A stretch of 37,867 bases of DNA from Bacilli bacterium (GTDB lineage Bacteria > Bacillota_I > Bacilli_A > RF39 > UBA660), in assembly GCA_900772095.1 (NCBI GenBank), contig CAAGQJ010000020.1:1-37867 (forward strand), read 5' to 3'. The position numbers and the translations under genes are program-made. Positions within the stretch are counted from its first letter, which is position 1, and the number at the start of each line of letters is the position of its first letter. Positions 1 to 7,874 of the stretch are shown one piece after another. Under the pieces are notes generated by a model. That model did not search any database. It worked only from the letters and a program-made list of their open reading frames with translations, and was not told the DNA's origin.

Positions 1-1
1 A

Positions 2-115
2 GATAGAGTTAGGATTGTTACTGATGAATTATCTTATGGTCCAAGAGAAGAATGGATAGATAAAGCTCAAACGAGTTTGGCAAAAATAAAAATAAAGGAA
101 TTTAATAAAGAATAA
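2..115 (+). CDS. C-terminal end of an unidentified protein (cut by window start)
   Basis: The second reading frame is open from the window edge and ends at TAA 113-115, giving the last 37 residues of a protein. The fragment is charged and includes VTDELSYGPREEWIDKA followed by a Lys-rich tail. I do not recognise the family. It lies on the same strand as the radical-SAM operon and ends 76 bases before it, so it may belong to the same accessory region, although a good promoter lies between them. Confidence 0.6.
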   Translation, partial: DRVRIVTDELSYGPREEWIDKAQTSLAKIKIKEFNKE

Positions 116-136
116 ATAAATTTTACAAAAAAAATA

Positions 137-165
137 TTCACATCATATATGATATGTAATATTAT
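137..165 (+). promoter_or_regulatory. Promoter of the radical-SAM operon, with a palindrome in the spacer
   Basis: TTCACA (137-142), a 17-base spacer and TATTAT (160-165) fit a sigma-A type promoter. A perfect 12-base palindrome, ATCATATATGAT (142-153), sits in the spacer and could be an operator. A GGAGG ribosome site (180-184) precedes the ATG at 192. Confidence 0.5.
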
Positions 166-191
166 TATATTTTATAGTTGGAGGCAAATAT

Positions 192-1538
192 ATGAAAAGA
201 ATAGTATTAATGAGACATGGTCTTTCAGAAGGTAATATAAAAGGTATCATACAAGGCGAATTGAATTATCCATTATCTCAGCAAGGGATAATGGATTTAA
301 AAAAAATTAATTTGGACAATACAAGAAAATTCGATAGATTATTCACAAGCGATTTGGATAGGGCTAAACAAACAGCAATCATTATTAGTGAATTAATCGA
401 ATATAATAGTAAAATCTTAGAGACTGACATATTAAGAGAAAATAATTTTGGTATTCTCAGCGGATTAACAAAAGAGGAAGCAAAGCAAAAATATCCAGAT
501 TTATTTAAAGAGTATATGAAAAGAGGAGATTTAGATTTAATAAAAAGTGCTAATGGTTGGAGATATAATCAAGCACGAGCACTAGCATTTCTTCAACAAT
601 ATATAGGAAAAGAGGAGTATAATGATTTAATAGTTTCCCACGGGTCATTTATTAGAATTTTCTACAATTTATGCCTAGGACGGGAAAGAAACACAAAGTT
701 AGATGATATTGTAAATGGAAAAATGTATGAAATAAATAATCCATTAGATGGTATTAATATAGAAAAAATAGAAATAGCCAAGACAGCAGAAGTATTTAAA
801 ATAAGCACATTCGATAATGAATACATTTTAAAAAGATATAACAGGAAACTAACAGAAAAGGATTATTTAGAGAAAGATTTATTAGAATATCTAAGCTTAT
901 ATTCTATTAGTCCATATTACTATTATATTAATAACTGTTTTGATACAGGTGTTAAGTTAATGAAATTTGAAGAAGGAGTTCATAAATTTAACAATTTAAC
1001 AAATAATGAATTAAAAAGAGTGTTAAAAGTCTTAAAAAAGATGAAGGAGTTATTAGAAAAATATGATTCTTCAAAATTTGAAAACGGAAATATAAACTAT
1101 GATTTGCAAGAATGTAAAAAGAAATTATTTACAGAAAAGGCAAAAAAAATTTGTGAATCATTGCTTACGGATGAAAAATTCAATAATTATCTAGCGAATG
1201 CTAGAAAAAGTCTAGTACATAATGATTTGCATAGATCCAATATTTTATTAAACAATGGAGAAGTAAAAATATTAGATTTTGATAATATAAAAATATATCC
1301 AGAAGATTTACAAATTGCAACATTTATTTGCTCATTTTTAATACTTGAGGGAGAATATAATTATCAAAACATACTAAATGGGTGGGATAATGATGTAGAT
1401 TTAGAAATAATTGATAAATTGATTAAATATAGATTGATTTATGGCTTGAGTTTCTTTGAAGAAAAAATCAAAAATAATGATTATAATAATGAAGACTTGA
1501 AAATAAGAAAAAAATATTTGAAAGGAATCGGTTTATGA
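192..1538 (+). CDS. Histidine phosphatase - APH/choline-kinase-like fusion protein
   Basis: A 448-residue cytosolic protein with two joined enzyme domains. Residues 1 to about 190 are a histidine phosphatase (phosphoglycerate-mutase superfamily) domain: RHG at 8-10 with phospho-acceptor His9, Arg57 in FTSDLDRAKQ, Glu83 as likely acid, and His150 in VSHGS. Residues about 200-448 are an aminoglycoside-phosphotransferase/choline-kinase-like domain: candidate ATP-site Lys214, catalytic loop HNDLHRSN (343-350, Asp345) and metal-binding LDFD (Asp362). All key residues are present, so both activities are plausible. The pairing suggests phosphorylation and dephosphorylation of a small molecule, but the substrate is unknown. 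It starts with a GGAGG site 7 bases before ATG and overlaps the next gene by four bases (ATGA), so the two are translationally coupled. Confidence 0.85.
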   Translation: MKRIVLMRHGLSEGNIKGIIQGELNYPLSQQGIMDLKKINLDNTRKFDRLFTSDLDRAKQTAIIISELIEYNSKILETDILRENNFGILSGLTKEEAKQKYPDLFKEYMKRGDLDLIKSANGWRYNQARALAFLQQYIGKEEYNDLIVSHGSFIRIFYNLCLGRERNTKLDDIVNGKMYEINNPLDGINIEKIEIAKTAEVFKISTFDNEYILKRYNRKLTEKDYLEKDLLEYLSLYSISPYYYYINNCFDTGVKLMKFEEGVHKFNNLTNNELKRVLKVLKKMKELLEKYDSSKFENGNINYDLQECKKKLFTEKAKKICESLLTDEKFNNYLANARKSLVHNDLHRSNILLNNGEVKILDFDNIKIYPEDLQIATFICSFLILEGEYNYQNILNGWDNDVDLEIIDKLIKYRLIYGLSFFEEKIKNNDYNNEDLKIRKKYLKGIGL

Positions 1539-2821
1539 GAGAGGTTGTAATTAGAAAAGAACAATATGGCATTATAGTATTTAATCCAAATGAAAATGCA
1601 TATTATAGAGTCTATGATAAAAAATTAAGTGGTCTAATTGAAGAACAAAACTATATTAAAATTAACAAAGAATATCCTAATGAATATAGGCAATTATTAT
1701 TAGATTCGGAAAACATAAGATATATAGATAATACAATTTTAGGCGAAAATATTTTTGTGCCACTAGAAGCATATTTTGATTATACTGCTGTATGTAACAA
1801 AAGTTGTTCATATTGCTATAATAAAAAATTTTTAGGTAATACAACAATGCCCAATGAAATGGTGAAAAAAGTATTTGATAGTTTTAGTGAATTAGGAATA
1901 ATGAGAGTCCATTTAGCAGGAGGAGAACCAACAATTAATTACGAAGGTTTAAAAAACTATATTGAATACGGAGCATCAAAAGGTATGAGAATATCAATGG
2001 CAACAAATGGCAGTTTTTTAAATGATGATAAAATATGTAATTTATTAACAACTAATGATTTAATTTCTGTCAGCATTAGTATTGATAGTGCTAATCAAGA
2101 AAAGAATGACTATTTAAGAGGAAAGGGGACTTTTGATGAAATTTTAAGTGGAATAAAAAAATTAAAGGAATATAGAGAACAAAATAATGATAATTTAAAT
2201 ATCTGTTATAAACCAGTTTATTATCCAAAAATAGAGGAAAATGAGATTAAATCATTAATTGAATTAGCCATTTCGTGTAAAATTGATATGATCAAATTTG
2301 CCAATCCTGAAAGATGTGAAGATCATGAAATTGGATACTATGGAAAAACCAGAACAGATTATTATAATGCTATTAAAAAAATTCAAAATATAATTGAAGC
2401 CAATAATTACGAAATTAAAATCACTAACGCTACTAATCCATATTTATATGACTTTATTATTGGAATTGAAGAAAACAGAGGTTGTATTGGAGCGCAAGAG
2501 CTGATTACAATTAATCCCGACGGAAGAATCACTCCATGTTTAATGAATCATTATTTATTGGGAAATATTTATAACTATAACAATTTGAGAGAATTTCTAA
2601 TATTTTCTGAAGAATTGAAAAAATATAAAGAGTTAATAAGAAGTTATTCATGTGGTGATTGTAAAATTCATACATCTTGTAGAGGTGGTTGTCAAGTAAG
2701 AAAAAAAGTGCATTACGGAGAAATAAAAAGTATCGATCCATTATGCCCCAAAGATATTGTCAAGGAAAACCACCAAAGCAAAGTATTAATAAGAAAAATC
2801 AATGTATATCATTCGCTGTAG
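1535..2821 (+). CDS. Radical SAM protein with SPASM domain
   Basis: 428 residues. The radical-SAM cluster motif CNKSCSYC (Cys87, 91, 94) is followed by GGEP (129-132), the usual SAM-binding signature. The C-terminus has a full SPASM set: Cys317, Cys335, Cys373, Cys376, Cys382, Cys386 and Cys404, enough for two auxiliary 4Fe-4S clusters. About 75 residues precede the barrel and might be a small PqqD-like substrate-recognition domain, but I cannot confirm that. SPASM enzymes mature peptides or modify sugars and other small molecules. No obvious precursor peptide gene is visible nearby, so a peptide substrate is unproven. It overlaps the upstream fusion gene by 4 bases and is followed after 15 bases by a second radical SAM gene. 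Confidence 0.9.
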   Translation: MREVVIRKEQYGIIVFNPNENAYYRVYDKKLSGLIEEQNYIKINKEYPNEYRQLLLDSENIRYIDNTILGENIFVPLEAYFDYTAVCNKSCSYCYNKKFLGNTTMPNEMVKKVFDSFSELGIMRVHLAGGEPTINYEGLKNYIEYGASKGMRISMATNGSFLNDDKICNLLTTNDLISVSISIDSANQEKNDYLRGKGTFDEILSGIKKLKEYREQNNDNLNICYKPVYYPKIEENEIKSLIELAISCKIDMIKFANPERCEDHEIGYYGKTRTDYYNAIKKIQNIIEANNYEIKITNATNPYLYDFIIGIEENRGCIGAQELITINPDGRITPCLMNHYLLGNIYNYNNLREFLIFSEELKKYKELIRSYSCGDCKIHTSCRGGCQVRKKVHYGEIKSIDPLCPKDIVKENHQSKVLIRKINVYHSL

Positions 2822-2836
2822 ATAGGAGAAAAGATT

Positions 2837-4111
2837 ATGAAAGTAAATTTAATAAATTTTTATTTCAGGCAAGAAGAATATCCCAATAGATACTATTTGG
2901 GCACATTAAGATTAGCGGAGTATTTAATGAGCTTTGGTATAGAGGTTGACATACTACCAATTGATTTAGCAAAGTATAAAGAATTTAATTATAAAATCAT
3001 TTGTGGAAAATATGATATGATAGGAATTTCTGATTATAGTTGGTTAGAAGAAGCAGTAATTTATGCTAGCAACGAAATTAGAAAAAATGATTTGAAGGTT
3101 AAAATCGTTATTGGAGGACCGCAAGTAGATGTAACAGATTTATCTAATTGGAATGATGAAATATTTATTAGAGGGGAAGGAGAACGAGCTTTGCTAAATA
3201 TATGTAAATGTATTTTGAGAGGTGATTCGATAGAAAAAATGTGCCTTGAAACCCCCAATGTTTTTACAAAAAAATATTTAAATAGTGAAAAAAAAGAAGA
3301 AAAAATCAATATAGTTAACCCATTATTTACAAATATTGACATTCCTATTGAAGATAGAAATTTCTTATGGTATGAAACTTGTAGAGGGTGTGCATTTAAT
3401 TGTGGTTATTGCGGCCATCGGACTAGAGAAAAAGTTGATTGCATTGATTTAGATATTATAAGGGAAGAAATAAAACAAATTGGTCTGAAGAAATTTAAAA
3501 ATATATTTATAATCGATCCAAATTTTGGAGCAACACAACAAAGAGCTAAAGTAATAATTGAGATGTTTAATAAGTATGCTCCAACAGCAAAATTAGGGTT
3601 GTATTTCAGGCCAGAGTTTATTGACGATGAAATGATTTCCATTTTGAAAAATGCCAACATTGATTGTATAAGAATTGGTATCCAAACAACCAATAAAAAT
3701 GTTCCACTATGGCTTAGATCTAATTCATTAAAACATATTACCAGAGAATTACCAAAACTAGCTAAGAATAAAATTAAATGGAGAGCAGAATTAATAGTTG
3801 GTTTGCCAGGAGATGATTATTGCGGATTGATTAAAAGTATGGATGATATAGAAAATTTGCATCCCTATGAGTATTACTGTTATCATCTAACAGCAATTCC
3901 TGGAACTCCTTTGTACAAATTAGTAGATAATTATCATGCGAATCATTGGATTAGAGTTAATAAGCAAAATCAAGTAGTAGAATCAGACACATATACAGCA
4001 GGAGAAATGAGAGAAATGTTAGATTATTCTAATGATAGAGCAAATGAATACAACAATTCAAAAATAACGAAAGGAGAGTATAACAATGAAAAGATACTTA
4101 TTAGGTACTAA
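2837..4111 (+). CDS. B12-binding-type radical SAM protein
   Basis: 424 residues. Residues 1 to about 140 look like a cobalamin-binding Rossmann domain, with GISDYSW (63-69), IGGPQ (92-96) and RGEGE (112-116), the arrangement typical of class B radical SAM enzymes. No DxHxxG motif is seen. The radical-SAM motif CAFNCGYC gives Cys185, Cys189 and Cys192, with an additional Cys182 just before. The family includes methyltransferases and C-C bond or ring-contraction enzymes; the reaction here cannot be predicted. The start follows a GGAG ribosome site. The 3' end overlaps the next gene by 26 bases, so the pair is co-translated. Confidence 0.85.
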   Translation: MKVNLINFYFRQEEYPNRYYLGTLRLAEYLMSFGIEVDILPIDLAKYKEFNYKIICGKYDMIGISDYSWLEEAVIYASNEIRKNDLKVKIVIGGPQVDVTDLSNWNDEIFIRGEGERALLNICKCILRGDSIEKMCLETPNVFTKKYLNSEKKEEKINIVNPLFTNIDIPIEDRNFLWYETCRGCAFNCGYCGHRTREKVDCIDLDIIREEIKQIGLKKFKNIFIIDPNFGATQQRAKVIIEMFNKYAPTAKLGLYFRPEFIDDEMISILKNANIDCIRIGIQTTNKNVPLWLRSNSLKHITRELPKLAKNKIKWRAELIVGLPGDDYCGLIKSMDDIENLHPYEYYCYHLTAIPGTPLYKLVDNYHANHWIRVNKQNQVVESDTYTAGEMREMLDYSNDRANEYNNSKITKGEYNNEKILIRY

Positions 4112-4772
4112 CGAAAATTTAAGGGATTTGGGAGGCTTTATTACCAGTAAAGGAGAAGAAACTAAATACTTTAAGTTTATTCGAAGTGATTTGCCTCAAA
4201 ACTTCAAACAAGAGGATGTTGATTTTTTAAAGAAAAATAATATTACAACGGTTATTGATTTAAGAAAAGAAGAAGAATGTTTAAAAGAGGAAAATTGCTT
4301 AAAAAAGTATTTTGATTATTATAATATTTCCTTAATAGGCGATAAGTTTCCAAATAAAGAAGAAGATATTGCTTCTGGATATATAAATATTCTCGATGAT
4401 TTTGAAAATATCAAAAAAGTATTAAAAATTATCCTTAGTTCTAAAGGTGGTATAATATATAATTGTACAGCCGGTAAAGATAGGACAGGCGTGATCTCAA
4501 TGCTTCTTCTCATAATAGCTGATATACCAGAAAGTGATATTATTGCTGATTACGAGGTGAGCTACACATATATTAGAGGCTTTATAAGAAAACTACACAA
4601 CATAAATAGTGAATGGCCAGCTTTTGTGGGAAGAAGCAATATGGAAACCATGGAACAAACCTTGGAACAATTCTATAAAAAGTATGGAAATATAGATAAT
4701 TATTTAAAATTAATTAAATTATCACAAAAAGAAATAGTCAAATTAAAGAAAATGTTAATAAGTAAGGATTAA
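4086..4772 (+). CDS. Tyrosine-phosphatase-like (CX5R) phosphatase
   Basis: 228 residues of the Y_phosphatase3 type. NLRDLGG near the N-terminus (11-17) is the family's opening signature and NCTAGKDRTG (126-135) is the P-loop, with nucleophile Cys127 and Arg133. Members act on phosphotyrosine, phosphoinositides or small phosphate esters. Within an operon of radical SAM, kinase and methyltransferase genes, a role on a phosphorylated intermediate is as likely as a signalling role (inference). The ATG has AGGAGAG upstream and lies inside the end of the preceding gene. Confidence 0.85.
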   Translation: MKRYLLGTNENLRDLGGFITSKGEETKYFKFIRSDLPQNFKQEDVDFLKKNNITTVIDLRKEEECLKEENCLKKYFDYYNISLIGDKFPNKEEDIASGYINILDDFENIKKVLKIILSSKGGIIYNCTAGKDRTGVISMLLLIIADIPESDIIADYEVSYTYIRGFIRKLHNINSEWPAFVGRSNMETMEQTLEQFYKKYGNIDNYLKLIKLSQKEIVKLKKMLISKD

Positions 4773-4777
4773 GTTTA

Positions 4778-5443
4778 ATGAGTGAAGAAAATAAGAAAAC
4801 TTTAAAAGTATACAAAGAAAGAGCTGGTATTTATTTAAGAAATAATATTATATATGAAATAGCAAATGCTGAGGAATATGAGTTAAGGAGAAAATTCATT
4901 GAAAATCTAATAAGAAAAGATTTTGAAAATATATCAATAAATGGTAATGTCTTCGAAGTGGGATCTGGCGATGGCAAAAATGCAAATTATATTAAAAGTT
5001 TAGGATATAATATAACAGCAAGTGATACTGTCGATATCTTTATTAATAATTTAATTGAATTAGGCCTAAAAACCATTAAATTCAATTTATTAGAAGATGA
5101 ATTTCCAAATAAATATGATGCAATATTATGTTGGAGAGTTTTTATTCACTTTACTTTTGAAGATTTAGCCACAGCTTTATATAAAATATACAATTCATTA
5201 GAGAATAATGGAATGTTATTATTCAATCTTTTTAACATCAATAATTCTAATATAAATGGAAAATGGATTGATTTTGATGGAATACATAACATAGGAAGTG
5301 AAAGGTATTACTCATATTTTTCAAAAGAGGAAATCGATGAATTAATAAAAAAAATAGGATATAAACTATTTGATTTTTGTTATGAATGTCCAAACGAAAA
5401 ATATTTAGTTTATAGTTTGATAAAAAAAATTAATATCATTTAA
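4778..5443 (+). CDS. Class I SAM-dependent methyltransferase
   Basis: 221 residues. Motif I VFEVGSGDGKN, an acidic ASD after the second strand, and DAILCWRVFIHF as the motif IV region are typical of Methyltransf_11/25 type enzymes acting on small molecules. It begins five bases after the phosphatase gene and appears to be the last gene of the operon. No ribosome site better than a weak AAGGAT-like stretch is seen, so coupling to the upstream gene is likely. The substrate is unknown. Confidence 0.8.
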   Translation: MSEENKKTLKVYKERAGIYLRNNIIYEIANAEEYELRRKFIENLIRKDFENISINGNVFEVGSGDGKNANYIKSLGYNITASDTVDIFINNLIELGLKTIKFNLLEDEFPNKYDAILCWRVFIHFTFEDLATALYKIYNSLENNGMLLFNLFNINNSNINGKWIDFDGIHNIGSERYYSYFSKEEIDELIKKIGYKLFDFCYECPNEKYLVYSLIKKINII

Positions 5444-5507
5444 ATATTTAAAAAATTCAATACCAAATATCTAAAACTATGAAATATTAAAGGAAAAGAA
5501 AGATTAA

Positions 5508-5536
5508 TTGAAAATTATAAAATAATATGATAAAAT
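5508..5536 (+). promoter_or_regulatory. proS promoter
   Basis: TTGAAA (5508-5513), 17 bases, TAAAAT (5531-5536). This gives the synthetase gene its own transcription start near 5543, only about 17 bases before the ATG. That leaves no room for a T-box leader. Confidence 0.6.
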
Positions 5537-5559
5537 TATGAAAAGCGAGGAGGTTTATT

Positions 5560-6957
5560 ATGAGAGTTTCACAAATTGGTATAATTACAAAAAAGAAATT
5601 AAAACTAGATAACCAATTTCCGGTTCAAGATATGCTTATACAAACTGGACAACTAGCACAATATAGCAGTGGAGTTTATGCATATGGACATGTTCCATAT
5701 TTAGTAAAGAAAAATATTGACAGAATAATAAGTGAAGTTTTAACAAAATATGATTGTTCTGAAATATCACTCCCATTATTACAGCCAGAAAATATATGGA
5801 TTGAATCTGGAAGATTAGAAAAGTATATAGCAGAAGGCGTAATGTTTAGATGCAAAACAGATAAAAGCAATTATTGTTTAGCTCCTACGGCAGAAGAAGC
5901 AGTGGTTAATTATGCAAAAGATCGCATATATTCGTATAAACAATTACCAGTAACTTATTTTCAAATTGGACCAAAATTTAGGAATGAGTTAAGGGCAAGA
6001 GGTTATTTGTTAAGGGGTAAATCGTTTGATATGATGGATGCATATAGTTTTGGAAAAAATCAAGATGAATTAAACGATAAGTATAATACGATGAAAAAAG
6101 CATATTTAGAAATATTTGGGAAATTAGGACTAAAAGTTCAGCCAGTAGGAGCAGACAGTGGAAATATTGGTGGTAACAAATCTGAAGAATTTATGTTTAT
6201 ATCAGATATAGGAGAAGATAATATTTTGTTTGACGAAACAACAAAAATAGCATTCAACTCGGAGTTGCTTAATAGAAAAGATGCACAAGAATATCTAAAA
6301 AGCATTTACGGAATTAAAAATATATATAATCTTAAATCAAAAAAAGCAGTTGAGTTAGGACACATTTTTCAATTGGGTGATAAATATACAAAAGCAATGA
6401 ATGCAACATATGTAGATGAAAATGGGGAATGTCAAAACTATATAATGGGTTGTTATGGTATTGGAGTTAGCCGCACATTGGCAATGATTTATGAAAAAAG
6501 CATTTTATATAACAAAAATAATGAATTTGATGGTATTTGCTTACCTTTAAATTTAACACCATATAGTGTATATATGATTCCTAAATTTGATGATGAAGAA
6601 AAAGTAAAACAAAGTATATTTGTTTATCAAAAACTGTTACAAAACGATATTCCAGTATTGTATGATGATAGAATAGACGTATCAATAGGAACAAAAATCA
6701 AAGACAGTAGAATAGTAGGAATCCCATATGTTGTAGTATTTGGAAAAACGCTGAACCAAGGATATGTAACAGTTGAAAACAATAAAACTGGAGAAAAAAC
6801 GGATTTAACATTAGAACAGTTTATTTATAATTTCACTGAATTGGAAAGATATAGAAAAGATAATTTTTCATTAGAAGAGATTTTAAAACAAAAAGAAATT
6901 GACTATGAGAACAGTACAAATGCAAAAGGATTAGAGAAACAATTCAGATTCAAATGA
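5560..6957 (+). CDS. proS: Prolyl-tRNA synthetase of bacterial type, lacking the INS editing domain
   Basis: 465 residues against about 570 for standard bacterial ProRS. The class II core is intact: motif 1 region 35-85, proline/ATP site APTAEE (108-113), motif 2 KFRNELRARG onward (139-164), GDKYTKAMNATY (273-284) and motif 3 GCYGIGVSR (297-305), then an anticodon-binding domain (about 330-425). Between GEDNILFDE (about 218) and the motif 3 region only some 40 residues remain, so the roughly 180-residue INS domain that hydrolyses Ala-tRNA(Pro) is absent. A charged tail (430-465) is added. AGGAGG precedes the ATG and a strong terminator follows. It may be the cell's only ProRS, a paralog conferring resistance to a ProRS inhibitor, or a supplier of prolyl-tRNA to the neighbouring pathway; the window cannot decide. 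Confidence 0.88.
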   Translation: MRVSQIGIITKKKLKLDNQFPVQDMLIQTGQLAQYSSGVYAYGHVPYLVKKNIDRIISEVLTKYDCSEISLPLLQPENIWIESGRLEKYIAEGVMFRCKTDKSNYCLAPTAEEAVVNYAKDRIYSYKQLPVTYFQIGPKFRNELRARGYLLRGKSFDMMDAYSFGKNQDELNDKYNTMKKAYLEIFGKLGLKVQPVGADSGNIGGNKSEEFMFISDIGEDNILFDETTKIAFNSELLNRKDAQEYLKSIYGIKNIYNLKSKKAVELGHIFQLGDKYTKAMNATYVDENGECQNYIMGCYGIGVSRTLAMIYEKSILYNKNNEFDGICLPLNLTPYSVYMIPKFDDEEKVKQSIFVYQKLLQNDIPVLYDDRIDVSIGTKIKDSRIVGIPYVVVFGKTLNQGYVTVENNKTGEKTDLTLEQFIYNFTELERYRKDNFSLEEILKQKEIDYENSTNAKGLEKQFRFK

Positions 6958-6976
6958 TATACAAAAAACAGTTTTT

Positions 6977-7027
6977 AAGACTTATTTTACGTTTTTGATT
7001 AGAAACATAAAATAAGTCTTTTGTTTC
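6977..7027 (+). terminator. Rho-independent terminator after proS
   Basis: A 13-bp perfect stem (6977-6989 with 7008-7020), extended by GTTT/AAAC (6991-6994 with 7003-7006), is followed by TTTTGTTTCTTT. It is one of the strongest hairpins in the window and separates the accessory block from what follows. Confidence 0.85.
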
Positions 7028-7457
7028 TTTCCTTCATAATGGCCCCCGATTAAATATTATTTTAATATCAAATCAAATTTTCAAGAAAAAATAAATTTTT
7101 GAAATAACTATTTTATTAGTTTACAATCTTTTTAGCTGTCAAATTTCAACATATCAATTTGACATAAGTTATTATCATATAATAAATAATTTAAACCAGC
7201 TGTCAAAGTTTATAATGACATAAAAAATATAATAGTTTTTAATGAGAGAACTAGAAAGGAAGTATTAGTAAAATTCGATAGAGAAAAAATGGAATATTCG
7301 ATTTTAACCAGTAAATCACCAGATAGAACAATAGAAAAATTTACCAATATAAGAAAATAAATTAAAGAATATAGGAGTTAGACTTATATCCTTTTTTTAA
7401 AACACATTAAATATTATAAAACTATAATAAATTCTAGATATCAAACTATTACAATGT
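7028..7457. other. Gene-poor stretch with TGTCA/TGACA dyads
   Basis: No convincing intact gene. It contains a dyad TGTCAAATT (7137-7145) / AATTTGACA (7156-7164), a second TGTCA (7201-7205) / TGACA (7216-7220), a 10-base direct repeat AGCTGTCAAA (7134 and 7198), and the open-frame remnant listed separately. The dyads share one half-site, suggesting protein-binding sites. Confidence 0.45.
7190..7360 (+). pseudogene. Possible gene remnant (56 codons, no start)
   Basis: This frame stays open from after the stop at 7187 to TAA 7358-7360. It encodes a protein-like, charged sequence including VFNERTRKEVLVKFDREKME. There is no ATG until codon 34 and no ribosome site, so it reads as the 3' end of a decayed gene. 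I do not recognise the family, and chance in AT-rich DNA cannot be excluded. Confidence 0.3.
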
Positions 7458-7476
7458 TATAATATAAACATAACAT
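7435..7476 (+). promoter_or_regulatory. Promoter of the MazG-like gene with overlapping dyad
   Basis: TAGATA (7435-7440), 17 bases, TATAAT (7458-7463). An inverted repeat ATGTTAT (7454-7460) / ATAACAT (7470-7476) straddles the -10 and start point, where a repressor could act. Confidence 0.5.
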
Positions 7477-7525
7477 TATTAATACATTAAAATTTTAAAA
7501 AAATGCAAAGTAATGGAGGAAGAAA

Positions 7526-7837
7526 ATGGTAGATTTAAAAAAATTACAAAAAGAAGTTTATCAAAACAAATTAGAAAAAGGTTTTAATGTTACAGATATT
7601 AACAAAGAATTTTGTTTAACATATGGCGAAGTATCTGAAGCATACGAAGCTTGGCTTAAAAAGAAAGACGACCTAGGAGAAGAACTAGCAGATATTGTCA
7701 TTTACTTATTAGGTATATCTGAAATCTTAAACATTGATTTAGAAAAAGAAATCATAAATAAAATTAATAAAAACAAACATAGAAAATATAAAACCATTAA
7801 TGGTGTTAATACAAGAATTAAAGAATATAAAGAATAA
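7526..7837 (+). CDS. MazG-like nucleotide pyrophosphohydrolase
   Basis: 103 residues, a single all-alpha MazG domain. The metal-binding pairs are EVSE (35-38) and ELAD (53-56), followed by the conserved tail with KNKHRKYK. Members hydrolyse NTPs or dNTPs to monophosphates for nucleotide-pool cleaning. AATGGAGGAAG gives a good ribosome site. It lies 37 bases before uvrB on the same strand, fitting a DNA-quality theme, though the exact substrate is unknown. Confidence 0.82.
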   Translation: MVDLKKLQKEVYQNKLEKGFNVTDINKEFCLTYGEVSEAYEAWLKKKDDLGEELADIVIYLLGISEILNIDLEKEIINKINKNKHRKYKTINGVNTRIKEYKE

Positions 7838-7874
7838 CTAAATAATTAAACCATTATTATAAAAGGAGGAAAAC

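Noticed and set aside
2689..2889. 66-codon frame as a precursor peptide for the radical SAM enzymes
   Set aside because: It overlaps the SPASM gene end and the next gene start in another frame, has no ribosome site and no leader/core look.
5444..5559. T-box riboswitch before proS
   Set aside because: The promoter leaves a leader of only about 17 bases and no T-box sequence is visible.
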